This document shows, in pieces, positions 41,210 through 51,729 of a stretch of 64,000 nt of DNA. The notes under the pieces are model-generated. The model searched no databases and had not been told where the DNA came from. It worked only from the letters and a program-made list of their open reading frames with translations. The stretch spans positions 7,750,001 to 7,814,000 of the forward strand of contig NZ_CP036274.1 of assembly GCF_007747655.1 (NCBI RefSeq), written 5' to 3'. Position 1 is the stretch's first letter, and the number at the start of each line of letters is the position of its first letter. The position numbers and the translations under genes are program-made. The stretch is from Anatilimnocola aggregata. GTDB lineage: Bacteria; Planctomycetota; Planctomycetia; Pirellulales; Pirellulaceae.

Positions 41210-44200
41210 ATGCTCAATCGCTACCTTCGGTCGCAATGGTTTCGTTTTCTTGGCAAGCAGAAAAAAGCTCCGTCCACAAAACAACACAATCGGCGAACGT
41301 TCCTCGAGTCGCTCGAAGACCGCCGCGTGATGGCGGTTTACACGTTTGATGCGATGACCAACACCTTGGGCATCGGGTTGGCAAACAACGATTTACTAAC
41401 CACAACCGTCTCGGGTTCGGATGTGGTTTTCACGCTCGCTGGCGCGGGTACCTTCGTCCAGTCGGGCGGAGACCCTGCGCCGATTTTTGGCGCAAACTCA
41501 ATTACGATTCCAGCAGCGGACCTGGTCTCGTCACTTAACATCACCAACAGCACAGTGACCACGGGTACCAATTCGGTCACGTTCTCGGGAGCAATCACTT
41601 CGGGAAGCATTGGCGTGCTTCTCAACGACGCCGATGCCGTCGGCAACATCAATGTGAATGCTGCCTTGAGTGCCACCGCAGGTAGCGTGGCCCTGAACGG
41701 CGCTGCCATTGCTGGCAATGCTAGTGGGACGATTTCCACAACGGGTGGCTTGAGTGTGACCAATACGGCCACGAGTTCCCTGGCCGGAGTTATTTCGGGA
41801 TCTGGTGGTCTGAACAAGTCCGGCGCGGGCACGCTGACGCTCAGCGGCGACAACAACTACACGGGCATCACGACCCTGAACCGAGGCACGACTAGTTTAC
41901 TCAGTGCGAACGCCTTGGGCGCAACGGGTGTCGGCAACCACACCGTCGTCAACGGCGCGGACTTGGCCACCGGCACAACCCTCGCGCTGAATCCAGCGGC
42001 TGGTATCAGCGTTCCCGAATCGTTGAACCTGAATGCGAGTGCCAGCGGTCTCGTTACGCTGCTCAACTCGGGCCAGAATAATACGATCTCCGGCAGCATC
42101 GATGTCACGAGCGCCAGCAATCCCGTGCAATTCACCTCCAACGGCGGATCACTGACCGTCACGGGTGACATCACCGGCGCATTGTCGAGCGGAGCGAGCC
42201 TGGTCCTGCGCGGCACCTCCACCAGCACCACGAATCGCCTGCAAGGCAGCGTCAATCTGACGGGCGGTAACTTGTCAAAGACCGACGCCGGGCTCTGGGT
42301 CGTGGGGGCCGCTGCAAAGACTTACAGCTGGGTAAATACAGAGGTTTCCGTCGGCACATTGCGGATGGCGGCTGCCGATGTGCTGCCAGCCACCGGCAAC
42401 ATTATCATGGGGCAGAACAACACTAACAGTTCGACCCTCGATCTGAACGGATTCAATCAAACGACCGCGGACATCACCTACAACTACACCAGCGGCATTG
42501 GGATCATCAGCACCGGCGCTGGCACTTTGACCCTCGACGGCGATCTGAACTTCAATGCCACAACCGCCAATAATGCGGCCGCCACGGGTAGCCGAATCAC
42601 CGGCAATCTTGAATTGGGCGTTGGAGACCACAACTTCAACATCGCCAATGCCACCACTGCCTTCGATTTCAATATCACCGCCAACATCAGCGGCTCCGGC
42701 ACAGTGAAAAAGACCGGCCAAGGGAATCTGCTGCTGAGCGGCACGAATTCTTTTTCCGGCACCTACGAAATCAACACCTTGAGCACACTCGGCTCGCTGG
42801 TGTTGTACAGCACCGGCGCCGAGAACGGTTCTCCCAACGTCATACTCAACAGCGGCGGCTTGGCACTCGGAACTGCCTTCATCGGCCAGACGGCGACCAT
42901 CGGCAACTTGACCGGCACCGGCGGCGTCGTCTCGGCACGATTTGAGTCTACGGCGGGAACGCGGACCCTTTCCATTAATCAAACCACCTCCGGAACCTAC
43001 TCCGGTCGCGTCGGCGACGACGTGGATGCTCGGTTGCTGGCAATCCAAAAAATCGGCGCCGCAACCTTGACCCTTAATGGAACCAATGGCTACTCGGGCA
43101 CAACCAACGTTAACGAAGGAACGCTGCTAATCAACAGTTCTGTGGTTGACGGCACGGCGGCCACAGACGTGAGCGTGAATGGCACCGGCACGCTCGGTGG
43201 CACCGGCACGATCAATGGCGTGACGCAGGTGTTTTCTGGCGGTTCAATCGCTCCGGGAACAAATACCGGCATCCTCAATAGCGGCAGCCTGACATTTGAC
43301 AGTGGGTCGAACTTCAACGTCGAACTCAACGGCACGACCGTCGGCACGCAATACGATCAACTCAATGTTACCGGCTCGGTCACTTTAAACGACGCCAACC
43401 TGGTCGTCGCGCTGGGCTACACCCCAGCCAATGGCCACTCGTTCACGATCATCAACAACGACCTAAGCGACACAGTTCTCGGACTGGGGACGTTCAAAGT
43501 CGGCGGCGTGACAATCCCCGACGACACCGCGTTCATCGCGGGGGGCAACCGCTTCATCATTAATTACAACGGTGGCAGCAACAGCAATGACGTCACGCTT
43601 ACGGTGCAGAATTTTACGACCGAGCTGACTCTTTCCAGCGGCAACCTGGTGATCACCGACATTGCCGGCGGCGGCCAGACTGACACGCTGACCATCAAGT
43701 CCGACACGACAAATTCTAAGTTCATCGTGAGCGATCCGAATCGCATCCTGGGGGCCACGGGCATTGCTGGTGCCGTGGTCAGCGTTGACCAACACACCGT
43801 CGACGTGCCATTCAGCTCGGTGACCGGGACGCAGATTCTGGTCAACACGCTGGCTGGCAACGATTCATTGACGGTCGATTTCTCATTGGGCAACTTCAGC
43901 AAGTCGATTAGCTACAGTGGCGGCTTGGGGGATGACGCGCTCGGGTTCCGTGGGACAGGAACAGAAATTGCCACTTACACCCCGAGCGCCACGACGAATG
44001 GCGATGGTTCGGTGGTCGTCAATGGTCTGGTGAATTCCTTCACAGGCCTAGAACCGGTCGACTTCGATAACTTTGGCACATTTAATCTCAATCTGCCGGG
44101 GGCGAACGACAATGTCACACTGACCAACGGCTTTAACTCGGCGGTGACTGCCGCGCTGGAGGCCCCGGGAAGCGTGCCGGCCATTGTTTTCACTGGCGAC

Positions 44201-47200
44201 TCCGGCGCCGTCAATTTCGAGTCGGCGCATGTCTTCCGCACGGCCAACGTCAACTTGAATACCACTGCCGTGGCAGGCATCGATGTCATCACCATCGCGA
44301 GTGCGAGCAATGACCACGCCAACACCAACCTGAGCATCACCACCGGCGCGGAAGCAGGGGACGTCATCACCATCAACGGCGGCGTGAGTGTTGCCGGGGC
44401 CGTTGGTTTGAACACGGTGAATGTGAACTCAATCGCGGGCGGCACGATCAGCACAGGAAATGGGCTGACCGTGAACATCACGGGCGTGGCCAGCACGTTG
44501 ACGGGCTTGATTGGTGCGGGAAGCGTGATCAAGCAGGGAACCGGTACGCTGATACTGAACGGTGCGCACACTTACGGTGGAGCGACCATAGTCAACGCCG
44601 GCACGCTGCTGGTGAATGGCTCGACAACTGCGGCTACGAACGAGTTTGTTGTCAATGGTGCCAGCATTCTCGGTGGTACGGGCTCGATTGCTGGATCGGT
44701 CACGCTGAACGGCACGGCCACCCTCGCGGCGGGCGATCCGACGGTCGCCGATACCACCGACAACCTGGGAACCGGCAGCCTCGCCTTTACCGCCGCAACG
44801 CAGCAGTTCAATGTTGAGGTCGGCGGTACCGCAGCCGGAGACTATGACCAGATCGAAGTGGGCGCGGCTCAGACCGTGGCGCTGGCCGGCGCTACACTCA
44901 ACGTTAGCTTGTTGAATGGGTTCACACCCGATTCTACCTCGTTGCAAGAATTCATCATCATCGACAACGCCGGTACCGATGAAGTCAGCGGCATCTTCGC
45001 TGGCTTGCCCGAAGGTTCACCGATCGTACTGGGATCAGGTCCCTTCTATACGTTCTACATCAGCTATCGTGCCGACTCCTCGACCACCGGCAGCGGCAAC
45101 GACGTCGCTCTCTACTCGCAACCGGTGCTGAACGGCACCGCCCTGAACGACCAGTTTGATGTAACGGGCGATGGCACGAATTTCTCGGTCACCACCCGAA
45201 CGTTTGATAACACGGGCGCTCTGGTTGCGGGACCGACAACCGTCAATTACACCTCGCCACCGAATTTTGCCTTCAACGGCGGTGCGGGAGATGACGTTCT
45301 CCGAGTCACTTACAGTTCGACTTCTACGGATCCAATTCCGGTTGGCGGAGTCAGTTGGAACGGTGAGGGCGAAACAAATAATGCAGTAGTCACACCGAAC
45401 CAACCTCCATTTATTCCTTCGCAGACGTTTGGCGATGTGCTCGTGGTGGAAGACACTCGCTTGGTCCACACGCTGAGCACCACCTACACTCCGAGCGCCA
45501 CCACTTTTGGAAGTGGCGTTGTCACTGTTGCCGGTGCAACAGGTGGCACAATCACGTTCGCCGACCTGGAACCTGTCGACATCAGCGGCATGGCGGTCGC
45601 GACGCTGGCCACTCCGGCAGCCAGCACCAACGACGCGCTGACTATCACCAACGGCAAAGACTCGGCCACAGGAACGATCGATGCCTTGGTCGTCACTGGC
45701 ACCACTGGCCTGACCGCCACCTTGATCGAGTCCGGTCACTTCTTCAACAACGACTTGCTGGTCATTGACACGACTGCCAACGACGGCGACGACTCAGTCA
45801 TTGTTACCAGTGCTGACAATCTGCACGCGAACGCCCGCTTGCAGATTGAGACGGGCACAGGGACTGACTTCGTTCGAGTAGACGGCAACGTCAGATTCAC
45901 CGGCGACGCTTTGGCTGCCACTGTCGATATCGAGATCGATTCCCAATCGATCATATTGAATGGCGGCACGCTGACCGTCACCGACGTGACGGGCTCCGTC
46001 GATCTGGATGCCAACCTCGGCGCGATAACTTCACCAGGTGCCGCCACTACCGATGTCGTCGCTACCTCGCTCGTTGCCACCGCCAATGCCGGCATCGGCA
46101 CATTGGCTGACCGACTGCTGACTAACGTGGCTAACCTTAGCGCGGTTGTTACTACCACGGGCAACATCTTTATTACTGAAACCAACGGCGTAGAGATCAG
46201 TGCCGGCGGTCTCATTAGCGGCAGTGGCAACATCAGCCTCAGCGCGGGGGGCGCGGTCACCCAGACCGGAGCCATCACCACCACCGGCGGCTTGGAACTG
46301 CTTGGTGCGGGCTCGTTTACCTTGAACAATGCCGCCAACAATGTCGGCACGCTTGCCGCCAATACCACGGATACTATCGACTACACCGACTCGACCGGTC
46401 TGATTGTCGGCACCGTCAACACGGTCGGCATCACCAGCACGGCAGATGTGGCGCTGCATAGCGCAGGGCTGACGATCAGCCAGCCGGTAGCGACCGGAGC
46501 AGGTGACTTCCGGATTGATTCGAGTGCGGCCGTAACCCAGACCGCGGCCATCACCGCCACCGGCTTGCAACTGACGGGGGCCGGGCCGTTCACGCTCAAT
46601 AACCCCAGCAATGATGTAACGACGATTGCCGCCAATGTCACGGGGACGATTAGCTATACCGATGTGAACGCTCTGACGGTGGGCACCGTGGATGTGCTCG
46701 GTAACAGTGTCAGCGGCATCACCAGCAGCGGCAACGACGTGCGACTCTCCACACTCGGCGGCAACTTGCTGCTCGACGACGATGTGGCCCTGGGCGCTGG
46801 CGACTTGACTCTGGCGGTGATCGGCACAGTCACTCAGATTGCCGGCGATGACATTACCGCTGGCGGCTTGGAACTACTGGTCACTGGCAATGTCACGTTG
46901 ACCAATGCGGCCAACAACGTTGCCACCCTGGCCGCCAACGTCACGGGCACGCTCAACTACACGGACCTGGACGCGCTCACCATCGGCACGGTCACCGGTT
47001 CGGGAACCAGCAGCGTCAATGCGACCGGCGATATTGTCCTCAGCACCGGCGATGCAGGGGCTACCGACAATCTCACGCTTCCCGTTACCTTCAACATCAC
47101 CTCCTCCGGTGGCAGTGTGACGCTCAATGCGGGTGACGATGCGTTGTTGGATGGAGATGTGAACGCGTTGACGCAGGTGACCGTGAATGTGGATGCGGGC

Positions 47201-50200
47201 GATGGGGAGTCGAATGGAGTCGGAGAAGTTGCGCCGGGAAGCGGTGGGACGGTGACGATCAATGGTGTGATCACCGTCAACGGCGGCGCTGGCACGACGT
47301 TCTTAAACGGCGGCGACGACTATGACACGTTCGACTTCGATCCGCAGACAACGACCTCGTTCAGTGTGAACGGCAACGCGCCGCACGGCACGGCCGACGG
47401 CGATCGCCTGGTGATCACGGTCCCGGCACTCACCGTGCAAACGGTCAGCGACGTGGGGAGCGGCGGCTTCTCGTTCGCGCCGACCGCCAATCCGGCGCTC
47501 GACCCGGTGACCTACGTCAGCATCGAAGAGCAGGACGTGACCGGCGGTCCGCTGAACCTGCTGATTGATCTCACGCCGGTCTATAACGGGGTCAACAATC
47601 AACTCACGATGCAGCGGGTCGGAGCCGACCTGGTGATCAATCGCCTGGGGACGGGCCCGGTCACCGGCAACTTCTACACCGGCACCCTGGCCACGATCAA
47701 CTCGCTGGAGATTCGCGGCGGCGGGCAGAACGACTCGGTCGAAGTGTTCGACACCGGCACGGGCCTGCCCGACTTCGTCGGCACGGTGCCTGGGGTAACG
47801 AATAATCCAAACGTGGTGGGGACGCCGGAGTTCTTGTTCACCGGCGGTGCAGGCACCGATGTGCTGACGTTCAACCTGGGATTGGCCAGCACCGCCCAGG
47901 TGTACGGCATCGGCAGTGGCTCGGGAACTGCTGCGAACGACGGCGAGATCAGCACGACCAATCCGGCGAACACGCTGATCACCTACTTCACCAGCGTCAG
48001 CGAAGTGAATCGGGCGGGCTTCAATGCCACGGCCGGTGGGCTGCAGATCTTGGGCGACCTGTCAGGCAACACGATCAACACGACCGATAACGGTGGTGGT
48101 GAGACCCGCGTCCAGCCGACCGGTTACACGCCGTTCGACTTCAGCGGCGATAACTTCAGCAGCTTCGAAGTCTACGGCCTGCGGGGCAGCGACACGCTGA
48201 CGCTGACCAGCTTCGGCAGCGGTCAGACGAATAACCCGACCATCGTGCTCGACGGCAGCAATCCGACCGGCTTCGGTGGTCCAACGGACGACGGCCTCGC
48301 CGACACGCTCCGCGTCCTCAGCACCAGTTCGAACACCGGACTGGTCACGCTGCTGGGTGGTCTGGGCAGCGATCAGTTCTTCCTCGCGGGTCCGGGCCTG
48401 ACGGTCGACGACATTGCCGGCCCGGTGGTGGTCGACGGGGAAGACAACAACCTGGCGGGCAATAACGATCAGTTGTTCATCGACGACAGTGGCGACACGA
48501 CCGCTGACCCGAACGTGCTGATTGCTGCAGCCGGCGGGATGAATGCGGACTATGCGGTGACGGGAATCAACGCCAGCGGAGTCACGTTCCGCAACATCGA
48601 CAGCTTCGATTACACGGGCACGGAGCAGGGGGACACGATCGACGGCCGGTTCACCCCGACCAACGTGCCGCACGACCTGAACACGGTGGCCCTGCGTGGT
48701 TTCGACGGCGACGATCAGTTCCTCCTCTTCACGTCGAACCAATGGGGCGGGGTCACCCCGGTGACGGAGCTACCGTTCACCCGCGTGGCCAGCGGCGTGG
48801 GGACGATCAGTCTGTACGGCAACGATGGTGAAGATATCTTCGGCGAAACTCCGGCCCCGGTCATCGGGAACACGGGAGCCATGCACGTGGGCCTAGCCGT
48901 CCCCGCCACGACGCGGCTGATTCGTCCGACCACGGCCGCGACTGCGGGGGGAAGCACCATCTTCATCGACGGTGGCGATCCGGTACCGGCGCTCAATCAG
49001 GCCGGCGATACGGTCGGCGATGTGCTGAACCTGGATGTCACGGACGTGCCGAAGAACACGGCGATGATCGTGGGAGCCGGTTCGTCGGGGAACGTCCTCA
49101 GCGCCAACACGGCCCCCTTCAGTTGGGTCAGCATCGAAGACCTCAACCTGGTCGACAACGGCAAGCTGACGGGCGTGCAGATCGGCGACGTGTTCGGCCG
49201 CGGGACCACGGGGAACGACCTGATGCAGATCTCGGCCAATGCCACGGCCGCGCTTCCGCATCAGGTGCGGGTGCGCATCGGCGGCGCGATCATGAACTAC
49301 AACGTGCCGGGCAAGGCCGTGCTGTACGGCGGCAACGGAGTCGACACGATGTCGCAGACCACGGCCAAGATCCCGGCCGTGTTCTATGGCGAAGCGGGCA
49401 ACGATTCGCTGGCGGGGGGCTCGAACAACGACTGGCTGGTGGGTGGCGACGGGAACGATCAGATCACAGGTGGCGAAGGCCAGAACGTGATCTGGGGGGA
49501 TAACGCGCCGACGAATCCGGGCGACCCGACTCCGCAGGACTTCCAAGGCCCGAACGACGGTAACGACTCGATCAGTTCGGGCAACGGAGCCGACGTGATC
49601 TATGCCGGTGGTGGCCACGACGTGGTGAACTCCGGTGGGGGCAACGACTACATCCATGCCGGGGCTGGTAACGACAGCGTCGATGCCGGGGCCGGAGACG
49701 ACCGGGTGTATGGCTACAGCGGCAACGATACGCTGCAAGGCAACAGCGGCAACGACCTGCTGTCGGGCGGCGACGGTAACGATTGGCTGCTGGGTCACTC
49801 GGGGAACAACGTGCTAATCGGTGGCACGGGGAGCGACACGCTCTCGGGTGGGGACGGCAACGACCTGCTGATCACCGGTGGGCTGGGTGGTGAAGAGAAC
49901 AGCACCTGGACTTCGGCTCCCAACACGATGACCTATGCGGCGAACACCTACAGCGACCCAATGGATAACGATGCAGCCCTGCTCGCACTCCTGACGGCCT
50001 GGCAGCTGAACTCCAACGCCGCTGCACCACCGCCCGAAGTGCTTGCCCTGCTCCCCATCATCGCGCCCGACGGCTCGGACGACGACGCCTGGGGCGGCAA
50101 CGGCAGCGACCTCTTCAGCTGGGACGCCGCCGACATGGCCGACGAATCCCTCACCGCCCCCGGCCCCAACGACTTCAACAACCCCGCCACAGGACCTGAC

Positions 50201-50215
50201 GTCCGACTGATCTAA
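41210..50215 (+). CDS. giant secreted protein with beta-strand repeats and RTX-like C terminus
   Basis: About 3001 residues. The N terminus has TFLESLEDRRVM (about residues 32-45), a planctomycete motif on large secreted proteins. Then come autotransporter-associated beta-strand repeats: SGSGGLNKSGAGTLTLSGDN, SGSGTVKKTGQGNLLLSGTN, IQKIGAATLTLNGTNGYSGT and VIKQGTGTLILNGAHTYGGA, with YDQLNV/YDQIEV elements. Around 1700-1950, three or four units read GGLELLGAGSFTLNNAANNV. The last 300 residues carry GGxGxDxxx calcium-binding repeats (GGDGNDQITGGEG, GGGNDYIHAGAGNDSVDAG, GGDGNDLLITGG). An outer-membrane or matrix adhesin is likely. ATG 41210 was chosen; a TTG at 41114 is also in frame. Confidence 0.88.
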   Translation: MLNRYLRSQWFRFLGKQKKAPSTKQHNRRTFLESLEDRRVMAVYTFDAMTNTLGIGLANNDLLTTTVSGSDVVFTLAGAGTFVQSGGDPAPIFGANSITIPAADLVSSLNITNSTVTTGTNSVTFSGAITSGSIGVLLNDADAVGNINVNAALSATAGSVALNGAAIAGNASGTISTTGGLSVTNTATSSLAGVISGSGGLNKSGAGTLTLSGDNNYTGITTLNRGTTSLLSANALGATGVGNHTVVNGADLATGTTLALNPAAGISVPESLNLNASASGLVTLLNSGQNNTISGSIDVTSASNPVQFTSNGGSLTVTGDITGALSSGASLVLRGTSTSTTNRLQGSVNLTGGNLSKTDAGLWVVGAAAKTYSWVNTEVSVGTLRMAAADVLPATGNIIMGQNNTNSSTLDLNGFNQTTADITYNYTSGIGIISTGAGTLTLDGDLNFNATTANNAAATGSRITGNLELGVGDHNFNIANATTAFDFNITANISGSGTVKKTGQGNLLLSGTNSFSGTYEINTLSTLGSLVLYSTGAENGSPNVILNSGGLALGTAFIGQTATIGNLTGTGGVVSARFESTAGTRTLSINQTTSGTYSGRVGDDVDARLLAIQKIGAATLTLNGTNGYSGTTNVNEGTLLINSSVVDGTAATDVSVNGTGTLGGTGTINGVTQVFSGGSIAPGTNTGILNSGSLTFDSGSNFNVELNGTTVGTQYDQLNVTGSVTLNDANLVVALGYTPANGHSFTIINNDLSDTVLGLGTFKVGGVTIPDDTAFIAGGNRFIINYNGGSNSNDVTLTVQNFTTELTLSSGNLVITDIAGGGQTDTLTIKSDTTNSKFIVSDPNRILGATGIAGAVVSVDQHTVDVPFSSVTGTQILVNTLAGNDSLTVDFSLGNFSKSISYSGGLGDDALGFRGTGTEIATYTPSATTNGDGSVVVNGLVNSFTGLEPVDFDNFGTFNLNLPGANDNVTLTNGFNSAVTAALEAPGSVPAIVFTGDSGAVNFESAHVFRTANVNLNTTAVAGIDVITIASASNDHANTNLSITTGAEAGDVITINGGVSVAGAVGLNTVNVNSIAGGTISTGNGLTVNITGVASTLTGLIGAGSVIKQGTGTLILNGAHTYGGATIVNAGTLLVNGSTTAATNEFVVNGASILGGTGSIAGSVTLNGTATLAAGDPTVADTTDNLGTGSLAFTAATQQFNVEVGGTAAGDYDQIEVGAAQTVALAGATLNVSLLNGFTPDSTSLQEFIIIDNAGTDEVSGIFAGLPEGSPIVLGSGPFYTFYISYRADSSTTGSGNDVALYSQPVLNGTALNDQFDVTGDGTNFSVTTRTFDNTGALVAGPTTVNYTSPPNFAFNGGAGDDVLRVTYSSTSTDPIPVGGVSWNGEGETNNAVVTPNQPPFIPSQTFGDVLVVEDTRLVHTLSTTYTPSATTFGSGVVTVAGATGGTITFADLEPVDISGMAVATLATPAASTNDALTITNGKDSATGTIDALVVTGTTGLTATLIESGHFFNNDLLVIDTTANDGDDSVIVTSADNLHANARLQIETGTGTDFVRVDGNVRFTGDALAATVDIEIDSQSIILNGGTLTVTDVTGSVDLDANLGAITSPGAATTDVVATSLVATANAGIGTLADRLLTNVANLSAVVTTTGNIFITETNGVEISAGGLISGSGNISLSAGGAVTQTGAITTTGGLELLGAGSFTLNNAANNVGTLAANTTDTIDYTDSTGLIVGTVNTVGITSTADVALHSAGLTISQPVATGAGDFRIDSSAAVTQTAAITATGLQLTGAGPFTLNNPSNDVTTIAANVTGTISYTDVNALTVGTVDVLGNSVSGITSSGNDVRLSTLGGNLLLDDDVALGAGDLTLAVIGTVTQIAGDDITAGGLELLVTGNVTLTNAANNVATLAANVTGTLNYTDLDALTIGTVTGSGTSSVNATGDIVLSTGDAGATDNLTLPVTFNITSSGGSVTLNAGDDALLDGDVNALTQVTVNVDAGDGESNGVGEVAPGSGGTVTINGVITVNGGAGTTFLNGGDDYDTFDFDPQTTTSFSVNGNAPHGTADGDRLVITVPALTVQTVSDVGSGGFSFAPTANPALDPVTYVSIEEQDVTGGPLNLLIDLTPVYNGVNNQLTMQRVGADLVINRLGTGPVTGNFYTGTLATINSLEIRGGGQNDSVEVFDTGTGLPDFVGTVPGVTNNPNVVGTPEFLFTGGAGTDVLTFNLGLASTAQVYGIGSGSGTAANDGEISTTNPANTLITYFTSVSEVNRAGFNATAGGLQILGDLSGNTINTTDNGGGETRVQPTGYTPFDFSGDNFSSFEVYGLRGSDTLTLTSFGSGQTNNPTIVLDGSNPTGFGGPTDDGLADTLRVLSTSSNTGLVTLLGGLGSDQFFLAGPGLTVDDIAGPVVVDGEDNNLAGNNDQLFIDDSGDTTADPNVLIAAAGGMNADYAVTGINASGVTFRNIDSFDYTGTEQGDTIDGRFTPTNVPHDLNTVALRGFDGDDQFLLFTSNQWGGVTPVTELPFTRVASGVGTISLYGNDGEDIFGETPAPVIGNTGAMHVGLAVPATTRLIRPTTAATAGGSTIFIDGGDPVPALNQAGDTVGDVLNLDVTDVPKNTAMIVGAGSSGNVLSANTAPFSWVSIEDLNLVDNGKLTGVQIGDVFGRGTTGNDLMQISANATAALPHQVRVRIGGAIMNYNVPGKAVLYGGNGVDTMSQTTAKIPAVFYGEAGNDSLAGGSNNDWLVGGDGNDQITGGEGQNVIWGDNAPTNPGDPTPQDFQGPNDGNDSISSGNGADVIYAGGGHDVVNSGGGNDYIHAGAGNDSVDAGAGDDRVYGYSGNDTLQGNSGNDLLSGGDGNDWLLGHSGNNVLIGGTGSDTLSGGDGNDLLITGGLGGEENSTWTSAPNTMTYAANTYSDPMDNDAALLALLTAWQLNSNAAAPPPEVLALLPIIAPDGSDDDAWGGNGSDLFSWDAADMADESLTAPGPNDFNNPATGPDVRLI

Positions 50216-50368
50216 ACCAGCGGGACCAACCGCGGATTGCATTCGCAAGGGGTGTGGGGTAATTTGGGCAGTGCGAGTGGCAGCGGGCGGGTACTTCGCA
50301 GTTTAGCGATACTTGTCTGTCCAGCCTGCTGTAACTTACTGGCTGGATCTTACCGGGGAGTGGATCGT

Positions 50369-50734
50369 ATGGCGGTTTATCGACGAATTGAGTTGACCAG
50401 TTTCAGCGGCACTAGCGGCGATGTAACGCTAGTTCGGTTTGTCGACCGCAAGATCATCGATGCCACCAACATTCAAGAGTTGGGGGACGAACTGTTCTCC
50501 CTTGTCGAAAAAGAAGGGCGCAAACTTCTCGTCCTCAATTTCACCAGCGTCGAGTTTCTTTCGTCCGCAGCCCTCAACAAGTTAATCATCCTTGAAAAAA
50601 AGGTTAAGGCACACAGCGGCAAGATGCGGCTCTGCCAATTGCGGCCAGAAATTTACGAAGTCTTCGCAATCACTCGCTTGAATCAACTGTTTGATATCAA
50701 GGGTACCGAAGGCGAAGCACTTACGGGTCTGTAA
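50369..50734 (+). CDS. STAS-domain anti-sigma factor antagonist
   Basis: 121 residues forming one STAS domain: VTLVRFVDRKIIDATNIQEL, then KLLVLNFTSVEFLSSAALNKLI with the conserved Ser (FLSSAALN) that a partner kinase phosphorylates, and MRLCQLRPEIYEVFAITRL. The GGGGAG ribosome binding site lies before ATG 50369. The HATPase kinase gene 85 bases downstream is its natural partner: phosphorylation of the Ser sets free or captures the anti-sigma factor. No sigma factor is in the window. Confidence 0.9.
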   Translation: MAVYRRIELTSFSGTSGDVTLVRFVDRKIIDATNIQELGDELFSLVEKEGRKLLVLNFTSVEFLSSAALNKLIILEKKVKAHSGKMRLCQLRPEIYEVFAITRLNQLFDIKGTEGEALTGL

Positions 50735-50818
50735 ACGTCCGGGCAGTGTCCCGCAACATTCGCACTGTTGTTCAGACTCGTGCGCGACGTAATTCTCTCC
50801 TTGTAGTACGGAAGAGTC

Positions 50819-51250
50819 ATGCCCCAGTCGGATTGGAACTGGAAGCTGGAACGCCGCTTTCCTAGCGACACCACGCCCGGGCAAGATGCCATCGCGATGG
50901 TGCTCGCCCAGTTGGATGAGGCTGGTTGGCCGTCGAAAGATGTCTACGGCATTCACCTCGCTTTGGAAGAAGCTCTGGTCAACGCTATCCGCCACGGCAA
51001 CCGCAGCGACCCATTGAAGGAAGTCGACCTGCGCTGCTACCTGACCGACAATCGCTTGCGCGTCGAGATCAAGGACGAAGGCCCCGGCTTTGATCCCAGC
51101 AAATTGCCGGATCCCACCAGCGACGAATATCTTGATCGCCCCAATGGCCGCGGCGTGCTACTCATTCGCACCTTCATGAGCCGGGTCAATTATCTGGGCC
51201 GCGGCAATGTCGTAGTTATGGAAAAAGATCGCTCCGCTAGCAGTGCTTAA
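50819..51250 (+). CDS. RsbW/SpoIIAB-like serine kinase, anti-sigma factor
   Basis: 143 residues with a GHKL-ATPase fold: N box IHLALEEALVNAIRHGN, G1 box IKDEGPGFDPSKLP, and G2 box NGRGVLLIRTFMSRVNY. Such kinases phosphorylate the STAS antagonist and bind a sigma factor. The gene directly follows the STAS gene (85 bases), giving the standard partner-switching pair. ATG 50819 places the N terminus at a normal length. Confidence 0.9.
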   Translation: MPQSDWNWKLERRFPSDTTPGQDAIAMVLAQLDEAGWPSKDVYGIHLALEEALVNAIRHGNRSDPLKEVDLRCYLTDNRLRVEIKDEGPGFDPSKLPDPTSDEYLDRPNGRGVLLIRTFMSRVNYLGRGNVVVMEKDRSASSA

Positions 51251-51729
51251 GTCGCTAGCGGTCGCCACTTTGTTCATCTCACTACGCACCTTCACTCGCC
51301 CCTAGCTCCTGCAGAAGCCGTTCTTTCTCCTTTGCGCGCAAGGGAGATTTCGCAGCTGCCACTACGTCGATTCCCGCATCTTTCCTGCAGATAAATCCAC
51401 TCGTCAGCTATCTCACTCTTACTCAATATTGTTCCTTTCGCACCGCCGGCCGCTAGCACAAACTCGCCAGTTAACCGGCAGGGTTTGACTACTCTTCCGC
51501 TGTCAATCTAGGGCGAGTGTGCGGCAACGCACAGGCTCGATGAAGCCTACCCAGGGGGTGGGCCGATCAAACCTTCGGACGGATTGGTCTCGGCAACGTT
51601 CTGCCGCCGCACCCCGTCTGCCTTGCAGCGACCCAGTTGTGAGGCAGACTTAAATCGGGCGCTGCGACTGTTGTCGACAGGCGTTGGTTGATCCGCACTT
51701 GACGTTGAACCAGCAGCGACGAGCCCGCA
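51251..51729. other. gap before the HtrA-like gene
   Basis: About 480 bases with no gene that I can support. There is no strong hairpin. A weak TTGACT at 51486 lacks a matching -10 box. Confidence 0.4.

Noticed and set aside
48893-49798. Several minus-strand frames within the giant gene
   Set aside because: They are Val/Asp/His/Arg-rich translations of Gly/Asn/Asp repeats on the opposite strand.
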